Shown here: positions 9,301-17,471 of the stretch, piece after piece
Layout: every line of letters begins with the position of its first letter
Position numbering within the stretch: position 1 is the first letter of the stretch
From: Candidatus Thiodiazotropha sp. 'RUGA'
GTDB lineage: Bacteria; Pseudomonadota; Gammaproteobacteria; Chromatiales; Chromatiaceae
Assembly: GCA_016842065.1 (NCBI GenBank)
Contig: JAEPDS010000002.1
Coordinates: forward strand, 186,001-250,000
Direction: 5' to 3'
DNA length: 64,000 nucleotides
Program-made: the position numbers and the translations under genes
Notes under the pieces: generated by a model
Seen by the model: only the letters and a program-made list of their open reading frames with translations
The model's database searches: none
Told to the model about the DNA's origin: nothing

Positions 9301-9441
9301 GGTAGCCTCGGCCCGTTCAAGCTGATGATCGACCTCCCGCCAATAGTCAAAAAGCAGCAGACTGGCCTGCAAGCCAATCAGAAAGATCAAGGCAGCGATG
9401 AATTTAACGGATTTCAACCGACCGCTCCTGGAAAGCGTCAT
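6331..9441 (-). CDS. Membrane PAS-PAS-GGDEF-EAL cyclic-di-GMP protein
   Basis: From the ATG at 9441 (the longer frame starts with TTG) the protein has 1036 residues. Transmembrane segments at about 13-31 and 323-340 enclose a periplasmic sensor region. Two PAS domains follow (about 353-465 and 480-590). The GGDEF domain has an intact RLGGDEF motif (near 679) and an upstream inhibitory I-site RxxD (RNND). The EAL domain has FEALLYW (near 807), LEIAES, SIDDFGTG, LKID and AEGVE, so all usual phosphodiesterase residues appear present. It could therefore make or break cyclic-di-GMP; which activity dominates cannot be read from sequence. Its second PAS is very like the third PAS domain of the GGDEF-EAL protein at 40690-43623. 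It lies downstream of pilU on the same strand, separated by 365 bases. Confidence 0.94.
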   Translation of the reverse strand: MTLSRSGRLKSVKFIAALIFLIGLQASLLLFDYWREVDHQLERAEATRQTAVTTVLKSYRRIIEVFYKERFNQPPTASLLAKAADSDDQQQIELRRRLFERFITSYKHLRHEGIHGLQFILPDGRIFLRFDEPGQFGDVILEHRPMLKGALSGFPQGGVLEYDPASPSHRFAFPILHQDQVVGIIDFGVAFEAIRKTLGQLSSMHETHFLLILKRELYETATHPQLNPRYRTTRIDPGLLLEVTRQSHDQLSSLNKIEARLETTESLHLALDQNQAFTEEICIKADECFIVSLQALWDSQQMASGYILSYSAVTELRNLRSKHLTLFLIGIILTSLALYAFNHWLQTTKRLQTISDHMAEGMYVTDTKGNINYVNPKACTILNYKKHQLVGQNAHQLFHCNEQGKSLADQPCIILQHNLSGDHCHSEELHFKCRDGRTIRTSIVCSPIWSNGSLAGSVVLFRDITREHETKRRQYRSDIALSSLAEGVMVTDADAKIEAVNKAFTLITGYQEEEVLGKRPNFLKSGQHDDLFYEEMWDRLILDGHWEGEIWNRRKNGQIYPELLRITSVMGEAGNVSSYVATFSDVTEKRRHEMELHNLAYTDPLTQLHNRAAFLEMFDHALAHTERRNTRCALLYLDLDRFKKINDTLGHDMGDKVLQISAERLNQAVRNNDEVARLGGDEFIVLLEDIRQDDAPARVARKIISLLSQPINLEPHTLHVTTSIGIAIYPDDGDDTTTLLKNADAAMYMAKREGRNGYHYFTKAMAKKEENRFKLEIDLHTALMNEEFLLRYQPKVDLYSGETTGFEALLYWQHPQRGLLSAGEFLSVAHDAGVMREITHWVINEACGQLQSWLDQGLNPGRMAINIDTHTFNSGDAYDQICRTVEMSGVSPHNIELEIAESGLLEKPFDDPFWDQLMGLGFTLSIDDFGTGVSSLYRLKRLPVTTLKIDQSFIQNIEHDEQDRSIICTVIAMGKSLGLKILAEGVENHRQLHFLCEIGCDEGQGHLFSKPQPPLVITELLSSDHYKQLVGVSANQ

Positions 9442-9806
9442 GACACACCAGATGCAGATCAGTGAAAAAGCAGCAGAGTGCTGCAAACACTGAGCGGAAG
9501 GCGGGTTGATGCTGAGAGTGCTTTTCGACGTGAGATCTGCTGAACGTGGGTCTTCGGTTTACCCGCGCATGACGCAGAATGAGTGGTTTGAGTTCCAACA
9601 CGAGAGTCCTCTTCTCTTTCCCTTTGGATTTCTGTTTATTGGCCGATCAGTAGGTCTCCAATAAATCCCTTATGCTATTGTAGGTTATGATCTATTGCCA
9701 CGGCACTGTTTTCTGCCTGTTTCGGGAAACTTCAAGCATGTGGCAATCGCTCATCCTCCGCCAGGAGAGTTCTGCATGAGCGTGTCCACATGATCTGCAG
9801 GCTGGA
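9442..9806. other. Gap between pilU and the GGDEF-EAL gene
   Basis: No gene is visible in this 365-base stretch. The end nearest pilU holds the nested inverted repeat listed separately. The remainder should contain the promoter of the GGDEF-EAL gene, but I could not identify a convincing one. Confidence 0.5.
9737..9792 (-). repeat. Nested inverted repeat (large hairpin) after pilU
   Basis: Three nested inverted arms share one centre: CATGTGG (9737-9743) with CCACATG (9786-9792), CGCTCAT (9748-9754) with ATGAGCG (9776-9782), and CTCC (9756-9759) with GGAG (9764-9767). It starts 15 bases past the pilU stop. No T run follows on the minus strand, so a simple intrinsic terminator is not certain. 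It could be a processing or stabilising structure or a small palindromic repeat. Confidence 0.6.
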
Positions 9807-10916
9807 TCAGAACTGGTCCTCGGCGACGCCTAAGCCGCCCGGCGCGGATACCCCATCGGTATCTGAGAGTCTGATCTTCAGTGACAGATTGTTACGGGAG
9901 TCTGCATGTGCCAAAGCCTCTTCCAGCGTGATCTTGCCCTCCTGGTAGAGCTTGTAGAGGGATTGGTCGAAGGTCTGCATTCCCCGCTCGTTACCCTGTT
10001 CCATCACTTCTTTGATAGTGTGGATGTCGCCTTTCTGGATCAGTTCGGAGATGTAGGTGGTCAGCAGCAGTATCTCAACCGCAGGCAGTCGCTGGCCGTT
10101 CTTACCTTTCACCAGGCGTTGCGAAACGACCGCCCTCAGATTCAGTGAGAGATCCATGTAGAGCTGCTGGTGGGCGGTGTCCGGGAAGAAGTTGATAATC
10201 CGGTCCAGCGCCTGGTTGGCATTGTTGGCGTGCAGGGTGGAGAGACAGAGATGTCCTGTTTCCGCGTAGGCAATGGCGTGCTGCATGGTGAACATTTCCC
10301 GGACCTCACCGATTTGAATCACATCCGGCGCCTCACGCATGGCATTCTTCAGTGCATTCTCATAGGAGAGGGTGTCGAGTCCGACTTCCCGCTGGTCGAC
10401 TACCGACTTTTTGTGGGTGTAGAGATACTCGATCGGGTCCTCGATGGTCAGAATATGGCCGGTACGATTCTGGTTGCGATGTTCGATCATCGCTGCCAGG
10501 GTGGTCGATTTACCCGATCCGGTAGCACCGACCACCAGGATCAGCCCACGGGGCTCCATTATGAGGTCTTTCAGGATGACCGGCAGATTGAGCTTTTCAA
10601 CCGGAGGAATAACACCCTTGATATAGCGAATGACCATCGCTGCATCGCCCCGTTGGCGATAGACATTGACGCGGAATCGACCCAGCGCATTGACCGATAT
10701 GGCAAGGTTGCACTCAAAAGTGGCTTCGAACTCCTTGATCTGATCATCACTCATGATGCCGTAAGCGAGTTTTCTCACCTGACCAGACTGCAGTGGAGCC
10801 GTACCTACCGGACGCGTCTCACCCTCTGCCTTCAGATTGGGCGGAGCGCCTGTACTGAAAAACAGATCTGAACCATTTTTTTGCACCATCAGTTTCAGAT
10901 AGGGCACGATATCCAT
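9807..10916 (-). CDS. pilU: Type IV pilus retraction ATPase PilU
   Basis: From the ATG at 10916, with an AGGAGGAG site just upstream, the product is 369 residues. PilU is a hexameric cytoplasmic ATPase that assists PilT in retracting type IV pili, giving twitching motility and surface sensing. Walker A is GATGSGKST, the Asp box reads LTIEDPIEY, Walker B lies in IQIGEVREM, and the His box is TGHLCLSTLHANNA. The wording IGEVREMFTMQHAIAYAETGH is that of PilU rather than PilT (which has GEMRDLET). In Pseudomonas pilU follows pilT directly; here the upstream neighbour is a divergent MOSC gene, so pilT must lie elsewhere if present. Confidence 0.93.
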   Translation of the reverse strand: MDIVPYLKLMVQKNGSDLFFSTGAPPNLKAEGETRPVGTAPLQSGQVRKLAYGIMSDDQIKEFEATFECNLAISVNALGRFRVNVYRQRGDAAMVIRYIKGVIPPVEKLNLPVILKDLIMEPRGLILVVGATGSGKSTTLAAMIEHRNQNRTGHILTIEDPIEYLYTHKKSVVDQREVGLDTLSYENALKNAMREAPDVIQIGEVREMFTMQHAIAYAETGHLCLSTLHANNANQALDRIINFFPDTAHQQLYMDLSLNLRAVVSQRLVKGKNGQRLPAVEILLLTTYISELIQKGDIHTIKEVMEQGNERGMQTFDQSLYKLYQEGKITLEEALAHADSRNNLSLKIRLSDTDGVSAPGGLGVAEDQF

Positions 10917-11055
10917 ACAGTTCTCCTCCTGAGCGGCTGGACACACTTGTCCTTCGCTGGATTTGTTAAGTAGCAGATTCCGTATCGGCAGAACCTCTCA
11001 GGAATGTAGCTAAAATTTTGTGAAATGATTAAAACACTTGAATATAGGAGGGTTA

Positions 11056-11874
11056 ATGGCTGCCCCGATCTGTTTGTCCGCGCTTCATTGTTATCCGGTG
11101 AAGTCCCTGAGAGGTGTGACGCTCGATCGGTCCCGCGTCGACGGCTTTGGCCTGGAGCACGACCGGCGCTGGATGGTGGTGGATGGTGATGGGGGGTTTC
11201 TATCCCAGCGGGAGCTTCCCAGGATGGCCCTGGTTGGGATTGAGGTGGCGTCCGACGGGCTGTTGCTGACCGCCCCGGAGATGCCCAGCCTGCGGGTTGG
11301 CAGGCCAACCTTTGCCGCAGCCAGGATTGAGGTTGAGGTTTGGCAGGATCGCCTAGAAGGCAGTGTCGTTGGGCAGCAGGCTGATGCCTGGTTGAGTCGT
11401 TTTCTCGGTGTTGAATGCCGTCTTGTCTATATGATGGATGATGTGAAACGACAGGTGGATCAGCGCTATGCGGAGCCCAGGCACCTAACGGCCTTCAGCG
11501 ATGGCTTTCCCCTGTTGCTCACCTCTGAAGCCTCGCTGGAAGAGCTCAACGGCCGGCTCGAGTCGCCCCTCTCCATGGCGCGCTTTCGTCCCAATCTGGT
11601 GGTTTCGGGCGCACAGCCTTATGCCGAAGATCGGTGGGCGCGGATTCGTATCGGAACGATGGAGCTGAGGCTGGTAAAGCCCTGCTCCCGTTGCAGCATT
11701 ACCACTGTGGATCCCGCTTCAGGCGCTCGGGGAGTTGAACCGCTGGCTACCCTGGCCGCCTATCGACGACGGGGAAAACAGGTCTTTTTCGGGCAGAATC
11801 TGATCTATGATCGCCCGGCAGAGCTGAGGGTGGGAATGTCTGTGGAAGTTCTGGAGTATCGAGATGAAGAGTGA
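11056..11874 (+). CDS. MOSC domain protein, YcbX-like
   Basis: The start is the ATG at 11056 behind an AGGAGG site (11046-11051), giving 272 residues. An N-terminal beta-barrel MOSC_N domain (LHCYPVKSLRG, HDRRWMVVDGDGGFLSQRE) is followed by a MOSC domain with the signature KPCSRCSITTVDPASG. Its conserved cysteine is thought to bind sulfur carried to or from molybdenum cofactor. YcbX-type proteins reduce N-hydroxylated bases with a partner reductase, but YcbX itself is longer because it carries a C-terminal ferredoxin domain that is missing here. The stop overlaps the start of the DUF1415 gene, so the two are likely co-translated. No molybdoenzyme is nearby. Confidence 0.85.
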   Translation: MAAPICLSALHCYPVKSLRGVTLDRSRVDGFGLEHDRRWMVVDGDGGFLSQRELPRMALVGIEVASDGLLLTAPEMPSLRVGRPTFAAARIEVEVWQDRLEGSVVGQQADAWLSRFLGVECRLVYMMDDVKRQVDQRYAEPRHLTAFSDGFPLLLTSEASLEELNGRLESPLSMARFRPNLVVSGAQPYAEDRWARIRIGTMELRLVKPCSRCSITTVDPASGARGVEPLATLAAYRRRGKQVFFGQNLIYDRPAELRVGMSVEVLEYRDEE

Positions 11875-12415
11875 AGCCGTAGTCACAGCAACCCGATGCT
11901 GGGTGGAAGGAACGGTGGTGGGACTCAATCTATGTCCGTTTGCTGCGATACCGGTAAAGCAGGGGCGTATACGCTATCAGGTCTGCCCTGCGTCCGATAT
12001 GGATGGCATCTACCGGGCGATCCTGGCTGAATTTGAGACCATGCTGGAGCTGCCGGAAGCCGAGGCCAGCCTGCTGATCGTACCGACCGGTCTGGAACTG
12101 TTTGATGATTATCTGGATCTGTTGCAGGTCGCGGAGGAGGTGATCCCCGAGGCGGGCCTGGAAGGGAAGTTCCAGCTCGCCAGCTTCCACCCGGATTACC
12201 GGTTTGAAGAGAGTGACGAAAGCGATCCGGCCAACTATACCAATCGCTCTCCCTACCCCATGTTTCACTTTATCAGAGAGGCGTCTTTGGCCGAGGCGCT
12301 GAAGCACTACCCGCAACCGGAGCTGATCCCGCAGCGAAATATCGAACTATTGCGGGAGATGGGGCTGCAAGCGGTAGAGCAGCGATTAAGCCGTTGCCGG
12401 GAGAAGGGGGGGTAG
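11864..12415 (+). CDS. DUF1415 family protein
   Basis: The 183-residue protein has the features of DUF1415: an opening helix with W-x-x-x-x-V-V-G-L-N-L-C-P-F (around 13-26), the acidic strand TGLELFDDYLDLL, and the motif LASFHPDYRF followed by PANYTNRSPYPMFHFIREAS. Function is unknown; the conserved cysteine, histidine and aspartate suggest an enzyme or metal site. Its start overlaps the MOSC gene by 11 bases. Its 3' end overlaps the convergent rubredoxin reductase gene by 30 bases, so the two share coding DNA tail to tail. Confidence 0.88.
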   Translation: MKSEAVVTATRCWVEGTVVGLNLCPFAAIPVKQGRIRYQVCPASDMDGIYRAILAEFETMLELPEAEASLLIVPTGLELFDDYLDLLQVAEEVIPEAGLEGKFQLASFHPDYRFEESDESDPANYTNRSPYPMFHFIREASLAEALKHYPQPELIPQRNIELLREMGLQAVEQRLSRCREKGG

Positions 12416-13543
12416 CTGTTTGGTCAGAGCCTGTTTGCGCTCGACGTATTTACCACTCAGGACAAACCCACTCAGCTGACCCTGCGGATCGTGGAACAGG
12501 CACTCTGTGCCCTGCTGGTCCTGGTGGTTTTGCCAATCACCCGCCGCACCACGCTGGGGTGGCGCAATAACGATCGGATGCAAGGGTGTCTTGATCACCA
12601 CCGGCATCGCCGGATAGACCACTTCGCTGGGCTGGCCGGTGAGGGTTTTGGCCAGCGCACGGGCGGCGTTCATGATCGGCATCACATAGGGCAGGTTGAA
12701 ACCGGCGACTTCGGCACAGTCTCCGAGTGCATAGATTCGCTCGTTACTGGTTCTCAGCAAGCGGTCGGTCACTACGCCTCTGGCTGTCTTCAGGCCTGCT
12801 TCGGCAGCCAGTTGCATCTGCGGCAGCAGACCCACTGCGGAGAGCACCAGGTCACAATCGATGGTGGAGGCATCCGTCAGTGTCAGGCGGTAGCCTTGCT
12901 CCGATTGATCCATGATGGCGGCCGTCTGCTGTAGATGCCAATGGGCCCCGGCCTCGGTCATGGCCTGCTGCAGAGCTTCGCCGGTGATCGCTGGCAACAG
13001 GGTGCTGATCGGGTGCGGATCCGGTCCGATCAGACTGACCTGATAACCCTGGCCCAACAGATCGTTGGCAAACTCACAACCGATCAGGCCAGGCCCGATG
13101 ATCGCCACATGGGCAGGTGGTGCCGGTAACTGTTGTCGGAACCGGTGGTAGTCATAGAGGCTGTTGACGGTGATTCGATGCTGCTCAGCATCGCCCCGCA
13201 TGGCGGGAATGATCGGTTGCGCCCCCAGAGCGAGTACCAGTGAGGTGTAGCTCCGCTCGCCCTGGTCGGTAACCACCCGCTGGTGTTCGCTATCGATGGT
13301 AGTGACACGACAGTTACTGTCGATGCTCATCTTCAACCGTTCGCTCATGGTCTCGGCCGTGGCGTTGATCAGGTCGTGGCTCTGCTTGCCCTGTGCGAGG
13401 CCGTTGGAAAGCATCGGCTTTGAGTAGAAGTCACCGGCGTCTGCGGTGATCATCCTCAGTTCGATTGACTCATCGATCGCCCTGATCTCCCGGGCAAGAC
13501 TGTAGCCGGCCAAGCCGGAACCCAGAATCAGAATTTTTTCCAT
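12386..13543 (-). CDS. rubB: Rubredoxin-NAD(+) reductase (FAD-dependent)
   Basis: The 385-residue flavoprotein has two dinucleotide-binding folds: ILILGSGLAGYSLAREIR at the N-terminus for FAD and VAIIGPGLIGCEFANDL (about 146-162) for NADH. The FAD ribityl motif appears as IYALGDCAEVAGF. It should pass electrons from NADH to the rubredoxin encoded 52 bases upstream on the same strand. Such pairs serve alkane hydroxylases in some bacteria and oxygen or superoxide detoxification in others; no alkane hydroxylase is seen here, so a redox-housekeeping role is more likely. The C-terminal 30 bases overlap the convergent DUF1415 gene. Ribosome-binding signals before the ATG are weak, consistent with expression from the rubredoxin transcript. 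Confidence 0.9.
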   Translation of the reverse strand: MEKILILGSGLAGYSLAREIRAIDESIELRMITADAGDFYSKPMLSNGLAQGKQSHDLINATAETMSERLKMSIDSNCRVTTIDSEHQRVVTDQGERSYTSLVLALGAQPIIPAMRGDAEQHRITVNSLYDYHRFRQQLPAPPAHVAIIGPGLIGCEFANDLLGQGYQVSLIGPDPHPISTLLPAITGEALQQAMTEAGAHWHLQQTAAIMDQSEQGYRLTLTDASTIDCDLVLSAVGLLPQMQLAAEAGLKTARGVVTDRLLRTSNERIYALGDCAEVAGFNLPYVMPIMNAARALAKTLTGQPSEVVYPAMPVVIKTPLHPIVIAPPQRGAAGDWQNHQDQQGTECLFHDPQGQLSGFVLSGKYVERKQALTKQLPPLLPATA

Positions 13544-13595
13544 CTTATTGTTTTTTGAATACTCCGTTGAGGTGGTCCTTGGGACTATTAACAGC

Positions 13596-13766
13596 CTAGG
13601 CTACCATCTCCACCATCTCGAAGTCAGCTTTGCTCACGCCGCACTCCGGACACTCCCAATCATCCGGGATGTCGCCCCAGCGGGTTCCGGCGGCAATACC
13701 CTCTTCCGGCAATCCTTCGGCTTCGTCATAGATAAAGCCACAGACGATACATTGATACTTCTTCAT
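13596..13766 (-). CDS. rubA: Rubredoxin
   Basis: The start is the ATG at 13766 behind GGGAGAAG, giving a 56-residue protein, the usual size. The single iron is held by four cysteines in CIVCG (C6, C9) and CPECG (C39, C42), with the family's aromatic residues Y4, Y13, W30 and W37. It is a small cytoplasmic one-electron carrier. The gene immediately precedes the rubredoxin reductase gene, which gives a complete NADH-to-rubredoxin path. The frame is open 25 codons further upstream, but that part lacks a ribosome site and family likeness. Confidence 0.95.
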   Translation of the reverse strand: MKKYQCIVCGFIYDEAEGLPEEGIAAGTRWGDIPDDWECPECGVSKADFEMVEMVA

Positions 13767-13904
13767 AACTTCTCCCAAGCTATTCCTGAGTGGATTAAAG
13801 GGTTTTGCTAAAAGATAGCGTGATACCCCTCTCCACTCCACCCTGTAAAGTTTGGGGAAAGAGTAACAACAGCCTTTGCGCGGCCGTAGCGGCTTCGCTC
13901 TGGT

Positions 13905-14270
13905 TCAGTCGTACTCATCGGCCCGGCGGGCGTCACCGCGCACCTTGTCGGCCGGGTAGCGGGCTTCGTTGATGGCGATTTTCCGCTCTGCTGCCTCAAC
14001 CAGGTCGATATCCAGTCGTTCGGCACAGCGCACCAGATAGATCAGAATGTCAGCCATCTCCATGGCGACCTGCTGATGCTTTTCGTCAGGCAGATTCATA
14101 CTCTGCTCTTCAGTCAACCACTGGAAATGCTCAACCAGTTCGGCACACTCGGCAATCAGCGCCATGGTCAGGTTTTTCGGGCTGTGGAACTGTTCCCAGT
14201 CCCGCGTTTGTGCAAACTGTTTGAGTCTTTTATTCAGGTTGTCCAGGGAGTCTTGGGACATGGCGGTCAT
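13905..14270 (-). CDS. MazG-like nucleotide pyrophosphohydrolase
   Basis: With the ATG at 14270 the protein is 121 residues; another ATG lies at 14261. It shows the all-alpha NTP-pyrophosphatase pattern: WEQFHSPKNL, then LIAECAELVEHFQW, with the E-x-x-E metal ligands, and later MEMADILIYLVRCAERLDID, which supplies the second E-x-x-D pair. Such enzymes hydrolyse non-canonical or excess nucleoside triphosphates to monophosphates. It sits 16 bases after the VOC gene on the same strand, apparently as the last gene of argH-VOC-mazG. No clear Shine-Dalgarno site precedes either ATG. Confidence 0.86.
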   Translation of the reverse strand: MTAMSQDSLDNLNKRLKQFAQTRDWEQFHSPKNLTMALIAECAELVEHFQWLTEEQSMNLPDEKHQQVAMEMADILIYLVRCAERLDIDLVEAAERKIAINEARYPADKVRGDARRADEYD

Positions 14271-14286
14271 CCGGGTCGATCGATGC

Positions 14287-14655
14287 TCAGTCGTCGGCAA
14301 TCAGTTCAATGCCGTTCATATCCGGATCGCGACAAAACAGGGCCCGGCGACCTGAGCGGCTGAGGGTATAGGGGATCCCGGCGGTTTCCAGTCGCGCTTT
14401 CAGTGCTTCGAAGTCGCTGACGAAAAAAGCGGTATGACGATCCCGGCCACCATGCTGTGGGCGTCCCTCGAGCGGGTCGGGGTTTGGCAGCTCCAGCAGA
14501 TGGATCTGTTGCTCCCCCACCTGCAGCCAGGCACCGGGGAAGCCCAGATCCGGGCGCTGTTCGTCCACGCTCAGTCCCAGCAGGCCGGAGTAGAAGTCGA
14601 GCGCTCTCCCGGTATCGGCAACCAGCAGACTGACATGGTGGAGTCGACTGATCAT
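14287..14655 (-). CDS. VOC (glyoxalase/bleomycin-resistance) family protein
   Basis: The 122-residue protein opens with [28 protein letters not shown], the first beta-alpha-beta unit of the vicinal oxygen chelate fold. A second unit runs through [21 protein letters not shown] and ends with [14 protein letters not shown]. Likely metal ligands are H7 in the first unit, a histidine of the RDRHTAFF stretch and the glutamate of NGIEL. Substrate is unknown. Its start overlaps the argH stop by four bases, showing tight coupling with argH. Confidence 0.88.
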   Translation of the reverse strand: MISRLHHVSLLVADTGRALDFYSGLLGLSVDEQRPDLGFPGAWLQVGEQQIHLLELPNPDPLEGRPQHGGRDRHTAFFVSDFEALKARLETAGIPYTLSRSGRRALFCRDPDMNGIELIADD

Positions 14656-16046
14656 TCGGCCAATCGCTGACGGGCGCGCTGGATCGCCTGTCTGACCTGG
14701 GCGGGGGCGGTGCCGCCGATGTGATCCCTGGCCGATACGGATCCCTCCAGGGTGAGGATCTCAAACACATCCTCATCGATCTGATCGGAGAACTGTTGCA
14801 GCTCCGCCAGACTCATCTCAGACAGATCCCGGCTTTCGGCGACACCGAAGGCGACAGCCTTGCCAACCACTTCATGGGCGTCACGGAACGGGATGCCTTT
14901 GCGTACCAGGTAGTCGGCCAGATCGGTGGCGGTGGCAAACCCCTGCATTGCCGCCTGACGCATCGCCTGTTTGCGGCAGCTGATGGCGGGAATCATTTCA
15001 GCGAAAACTTTGAGTGAGCCCTTCAGGTTGTCAACGGTATCGAACAGGGGCTCCTTGTCCTCCTGATTGTCCTTGTTGTAGGCCAGGGGTTGGCTCTTCA
15101 TCAGGGTCAGCAGACCGATCAGATGGCCATAGATGCGTCCCGTCTTGCCACGGATCAGTTCCGGTACGTCCGGGTTCTTCTTCTGCGGCATGATCGAAGA
15201 GCCGGTACAGAAGCTGTCCGAGAGTTCAACAAAGCCGAACTGGGCGGAGGACCAGATGATCAGCTCTTCCGAAAAGCGTGAGAGGTGCATCATCAGAATG
15301 CTGGCAGCGGCGCAGAACTCGATGGCAAAGTCCCGGTCCGAGACCGCATCGAGGGAGTTTTCGGCCGGAGCGCTGAAGCCCAGCAGCTGGGCGGTCATCT
15401 GACGGTCGATGGGATAGGTGGTGCCGGCCAGTGCGGCAGCGCCCAGCGGCATCACATTGACCCGCTGCTGGCAGTCGGCCAGCCGCTGCCGGTCCCGATC
15501 CAGCATCTCGAACCAGGCCATCAGGTGGTGACCGAAGGTGACCGGCTGGGCGGTCTGCAGATGGGTAAAACCGGGCAGGATGGTCTCTGCTTCCTGCTCT
15601 GCCTTATCCAGCAGCGCGTTCTGCAGTTTGCCTATCGCGGCGCTCAATGCATCGATCTCATCGCGTAGCCAGAGGCGGATATCGGTGGCCACCTGGTCAT
15701 TGCGTGAGCGACCGGTGTGAAGTTTTTTGCCGGCATCGCCGATAGCCTCGGTGAGCGCCGATTCGATGTTCATATGGACATCTTCCAGTGAGACGGACCA
15801 CTGGAACTCACCCGCAGCGATGCGGCTTTGAATCTGTTCCAGGCCCTGGATGATGTCATCCCGCTCCTGATCGCTGAGTATTCCCTGTTGCGCCAGCATG
15901 CGGGCGTGGGCGATGGAACCCTGGATATCGTAGCGGTAGAGCCTGCGATCGAAATCCACCGAGGCGGTAAAGGCCTCGACAAAGGCATCGGTGGGCTCGT
16001 TGAAACGGCCGGACCAGGGTTTGGCTGTGAGGTGATTGTCGCTCAT
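14652..16046 (-). CDS. argH: Argininosuccinate lyase
   Basis: The ATG at 16046 has AGGA nine bases upstream and gives 464 residues, the normal length; a TTG three codons earlier is less likely. The enzyme cleaves argininosuccinate to arginine and fumarate, the last step of arginine biosynthesis, as a cytoplasmic homotetramer. The fumarase-superfamily signature [12 protein letters not shown] contains the catalytic serine. HTGRSRNDQ and [10 protein letters not shown] are also present. The placement next to divergent algZ and algR matches Pseudomonas. The VOC and MazG-like genes follow on the same transcript. Confidence 0.97.
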   Translation of the reverse strand: MSDNHLTAKPWSGRFNEPTDAFVEAFTASVDFDRRLYRYDIQGSIAHARMLAQQGILSDQERDDIIQGLEQIQSRIAAGEFQWSVSLEDVHMNIESALTEAIGDAGKKLHTGRSRNDQVATDIRLWLRDEIDALSAAIGKLQNALLDKAEQEAETILPGFTHLQTAQPVTFGHHLMAWFEMLDRDRQRLADCQQRVNVMPLGAAALAGTTYPIDRQMTAQLLGFSAPAENSLDAVSDRDFAIEFCAAASILMMHLSRFSEELIIWSSAQFGFVELSDSFCTGSSIMPQKKNPDVPELIRGKTGRIYGHLIGLLTLMKSQPLAYNKDNQEDKEPLFDTVDNLKGSLKVFAEMIPAISCRKQAMRQAAMQGFATATDLADYLVRKGIPFRDAHEVVGKAVAFGVAESRDLSEMSLAELQQFSDQIDEDVFEILTLEGSVSARDHIGGTAPAQVRQAIQRARQRLAE

Positions 16047-16088
16047 GAAGAACAATCCTGATTTGGTTCTGAGGTGAAAACAGCGCGG

Positions 16089-16097
16089 ATTATAACA
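16089..16097 (-). promoter_or_regulatory. Probable extended -10 promoter of argH
   Basis: On the minus strand the sequence TGTTATAAT is a perfect TATAAT box with the extended TG element. It lies about 43 bases upstream of the argH ATG. No good -35 hexamer is seen at 16-18 bases, which fits an extended -10 promoter. Confidence 0.5.
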
Positions 16098-16291
16098 GGG
16101 GGCGGGATTGGCCGCATTGCTGAGTCACATTGGTGTGGTTTGATGTATAGTGAAGAAAAACAGATGCTTAGCCTGAAACTGTTGCTCTGGGGCAGAACCG
16201 CCAAACGGTTGAGCATCCGACCGTTCCCTCAGTGCGGTTGTCAGGGCGCCTGGTAAACGGGGATTGGGATCAGTTAAAACCGGTAGTGGAC

Positions 16292-17380
16292 ATGCCTAGG
16301 GATACCCAGCAGGAAGATAAAAAATCAGTGTCGCCAGAAAAGAGTAAGGTGCTCTTTTTACCCAACTTCTGTGCCATTCGGGTGGTCTTTGCAGTGGTCG
16401 TGATCTGTGAGCTGCTGGCGATCATCCTGAGTCTGGCAGCGGTGGAGCGGCTGGAGGATTTCATGATGCCTCTGAGCCGAATCTCGCTGATGGTGCAGTG
16501 GATCGGCTTAAGCAGTGCAGGCTTGATCTGCCTGTTTCGCAAACAGCTCAACCGTTTTGGTAACTGGGGGGCTGGTATGGCCTCCTTTCTGATTCTGATG
16601 GGTATGACCCTGCTGGTCTACCAGTTGATCGTATGGCTGAACCTGGGAATCGATAGCGCTCAGCCTGCTACTGAGGAGGCCTACAGCGAGCTGTTACCCC
16701 GGGCGCTGGCGATCAGTGCGATCGTTGGTATCTTGGTACTCCACTATCTCTATCTGCAACATCTCTGGCGCTGTCAGGAAGAGGCTGAAAACAGTGCCAG
16801 ATTACAGGCCCTGCACTCCAGGATACGCCCCCATTTTCTGTTCAACAGCATGAACACCATTGCCAGCCTGACCCGTTCTGATCCCAAACTGGCAGAAGAG
16901 GTGGTGGAGGATCTGGCGGATCTGTTCCGGGTCTCTCTCGGGGATGCGGCGCGCCCCTCCACACTGGGCAAGGAGCTGGAACTGGCACGACAATATCTGG
17001 GTATCGAACACTATCGACTCGGTGAGCGGCTGGAGGTGGTCTGGTCGCTGGATGAGGAGCTGCCGGAACAGGCCGCCATGCCCCCGATGATCCTTCAGCC
17101 GTTACTTGAAAATGCGGTATACCATGGCATCGAGCCGGCCCCGGATGGGGGACGAATCACCCTCTCAGGCCACTATCGCCGCAAGCGGATCAACCTGAGT
17201 ATCCGCAACACCCTGCCGGAGTCTCATCAGACCAGTCAGCGGCAGGGCAATCAGTTGGCGATGGAGAACATTCGTGCCCGGCTGGCGGGGGTCTACGACC
17301 TGGAGGCGAGCTTGACGGAAGCGATCGTGGATGGTGAGTATCAGGTACGGCTGGTGATCCCCCATCCCTGGTGGGGGTAG
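16292..17380 (+). CDS. algZ: LytS/AlgZ-type membrane histidine kinase
   Basis: From the ATG at 16292 the protein has 362 residues. Four hydrophobic segments (about 26-50, 65-82, 94-117 and 138-155) form the AlgZ/FimS-type membrane domain. The His_kinase domain carries H181 in RIRPHFLFNSMNT, and a degenerate ATPase domain shows MILQPLLENAVYHGI. In Pseudomonas, AlgZ with AlgR controls alginate, twitching and biofilm genes; the targets here are unknown. The gene lies divergent from argH and 91 bases before algR, exactly as in Pseudomonas. The frame is open to 16232, but those codons are unlike the family. Confidence 0.9.
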   Translation: MPRDTQQEDKKSVSPEKSKVLFLPNFCAIRVVFAVVVICELLAIILSLAAVERLEDFMMPLSRISLMVQWIGLSSAGLICLFRKQLNRFGNWGAGMASFLILMGMTLLVYQLIVWLNLGIDSAQPATEEAYSELLPRALAISAIVGILVLHYLYLQHLWRCQEEAENSARLQALHSRIRPHFLFNSMNTIASLTRSDPKLAEEVVEDLADLFRVSLGDAARPSTLGKELELARQYLGIEHYRLGERLEVVWSLDEELPEQAAMPPMILQPLLENAVYHGIEPAPDGGRITLSGHYRRKRINLSIRNTLPESHQTSQRQGNQLAMENIRARLAGVYDLEASLTEAIVDGEYQVRLVIPHPWWG

Positions 17381-17471
17381 TGGATCGGCTACCAATAAGA
17401 TTCAGTCAAACCCGCTGGAGCAAAGCGTGGATCGCAGGGATTGACTCGCTTTTCATTAAAGAGGTTCTGGT

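Noticed and set aside
11719-11928. Minus-strand frame across the MOSC/DUF1415 junction
   Set aside because: It overlaps two solid plus-strand genes and has no ribosome site or family likeness.
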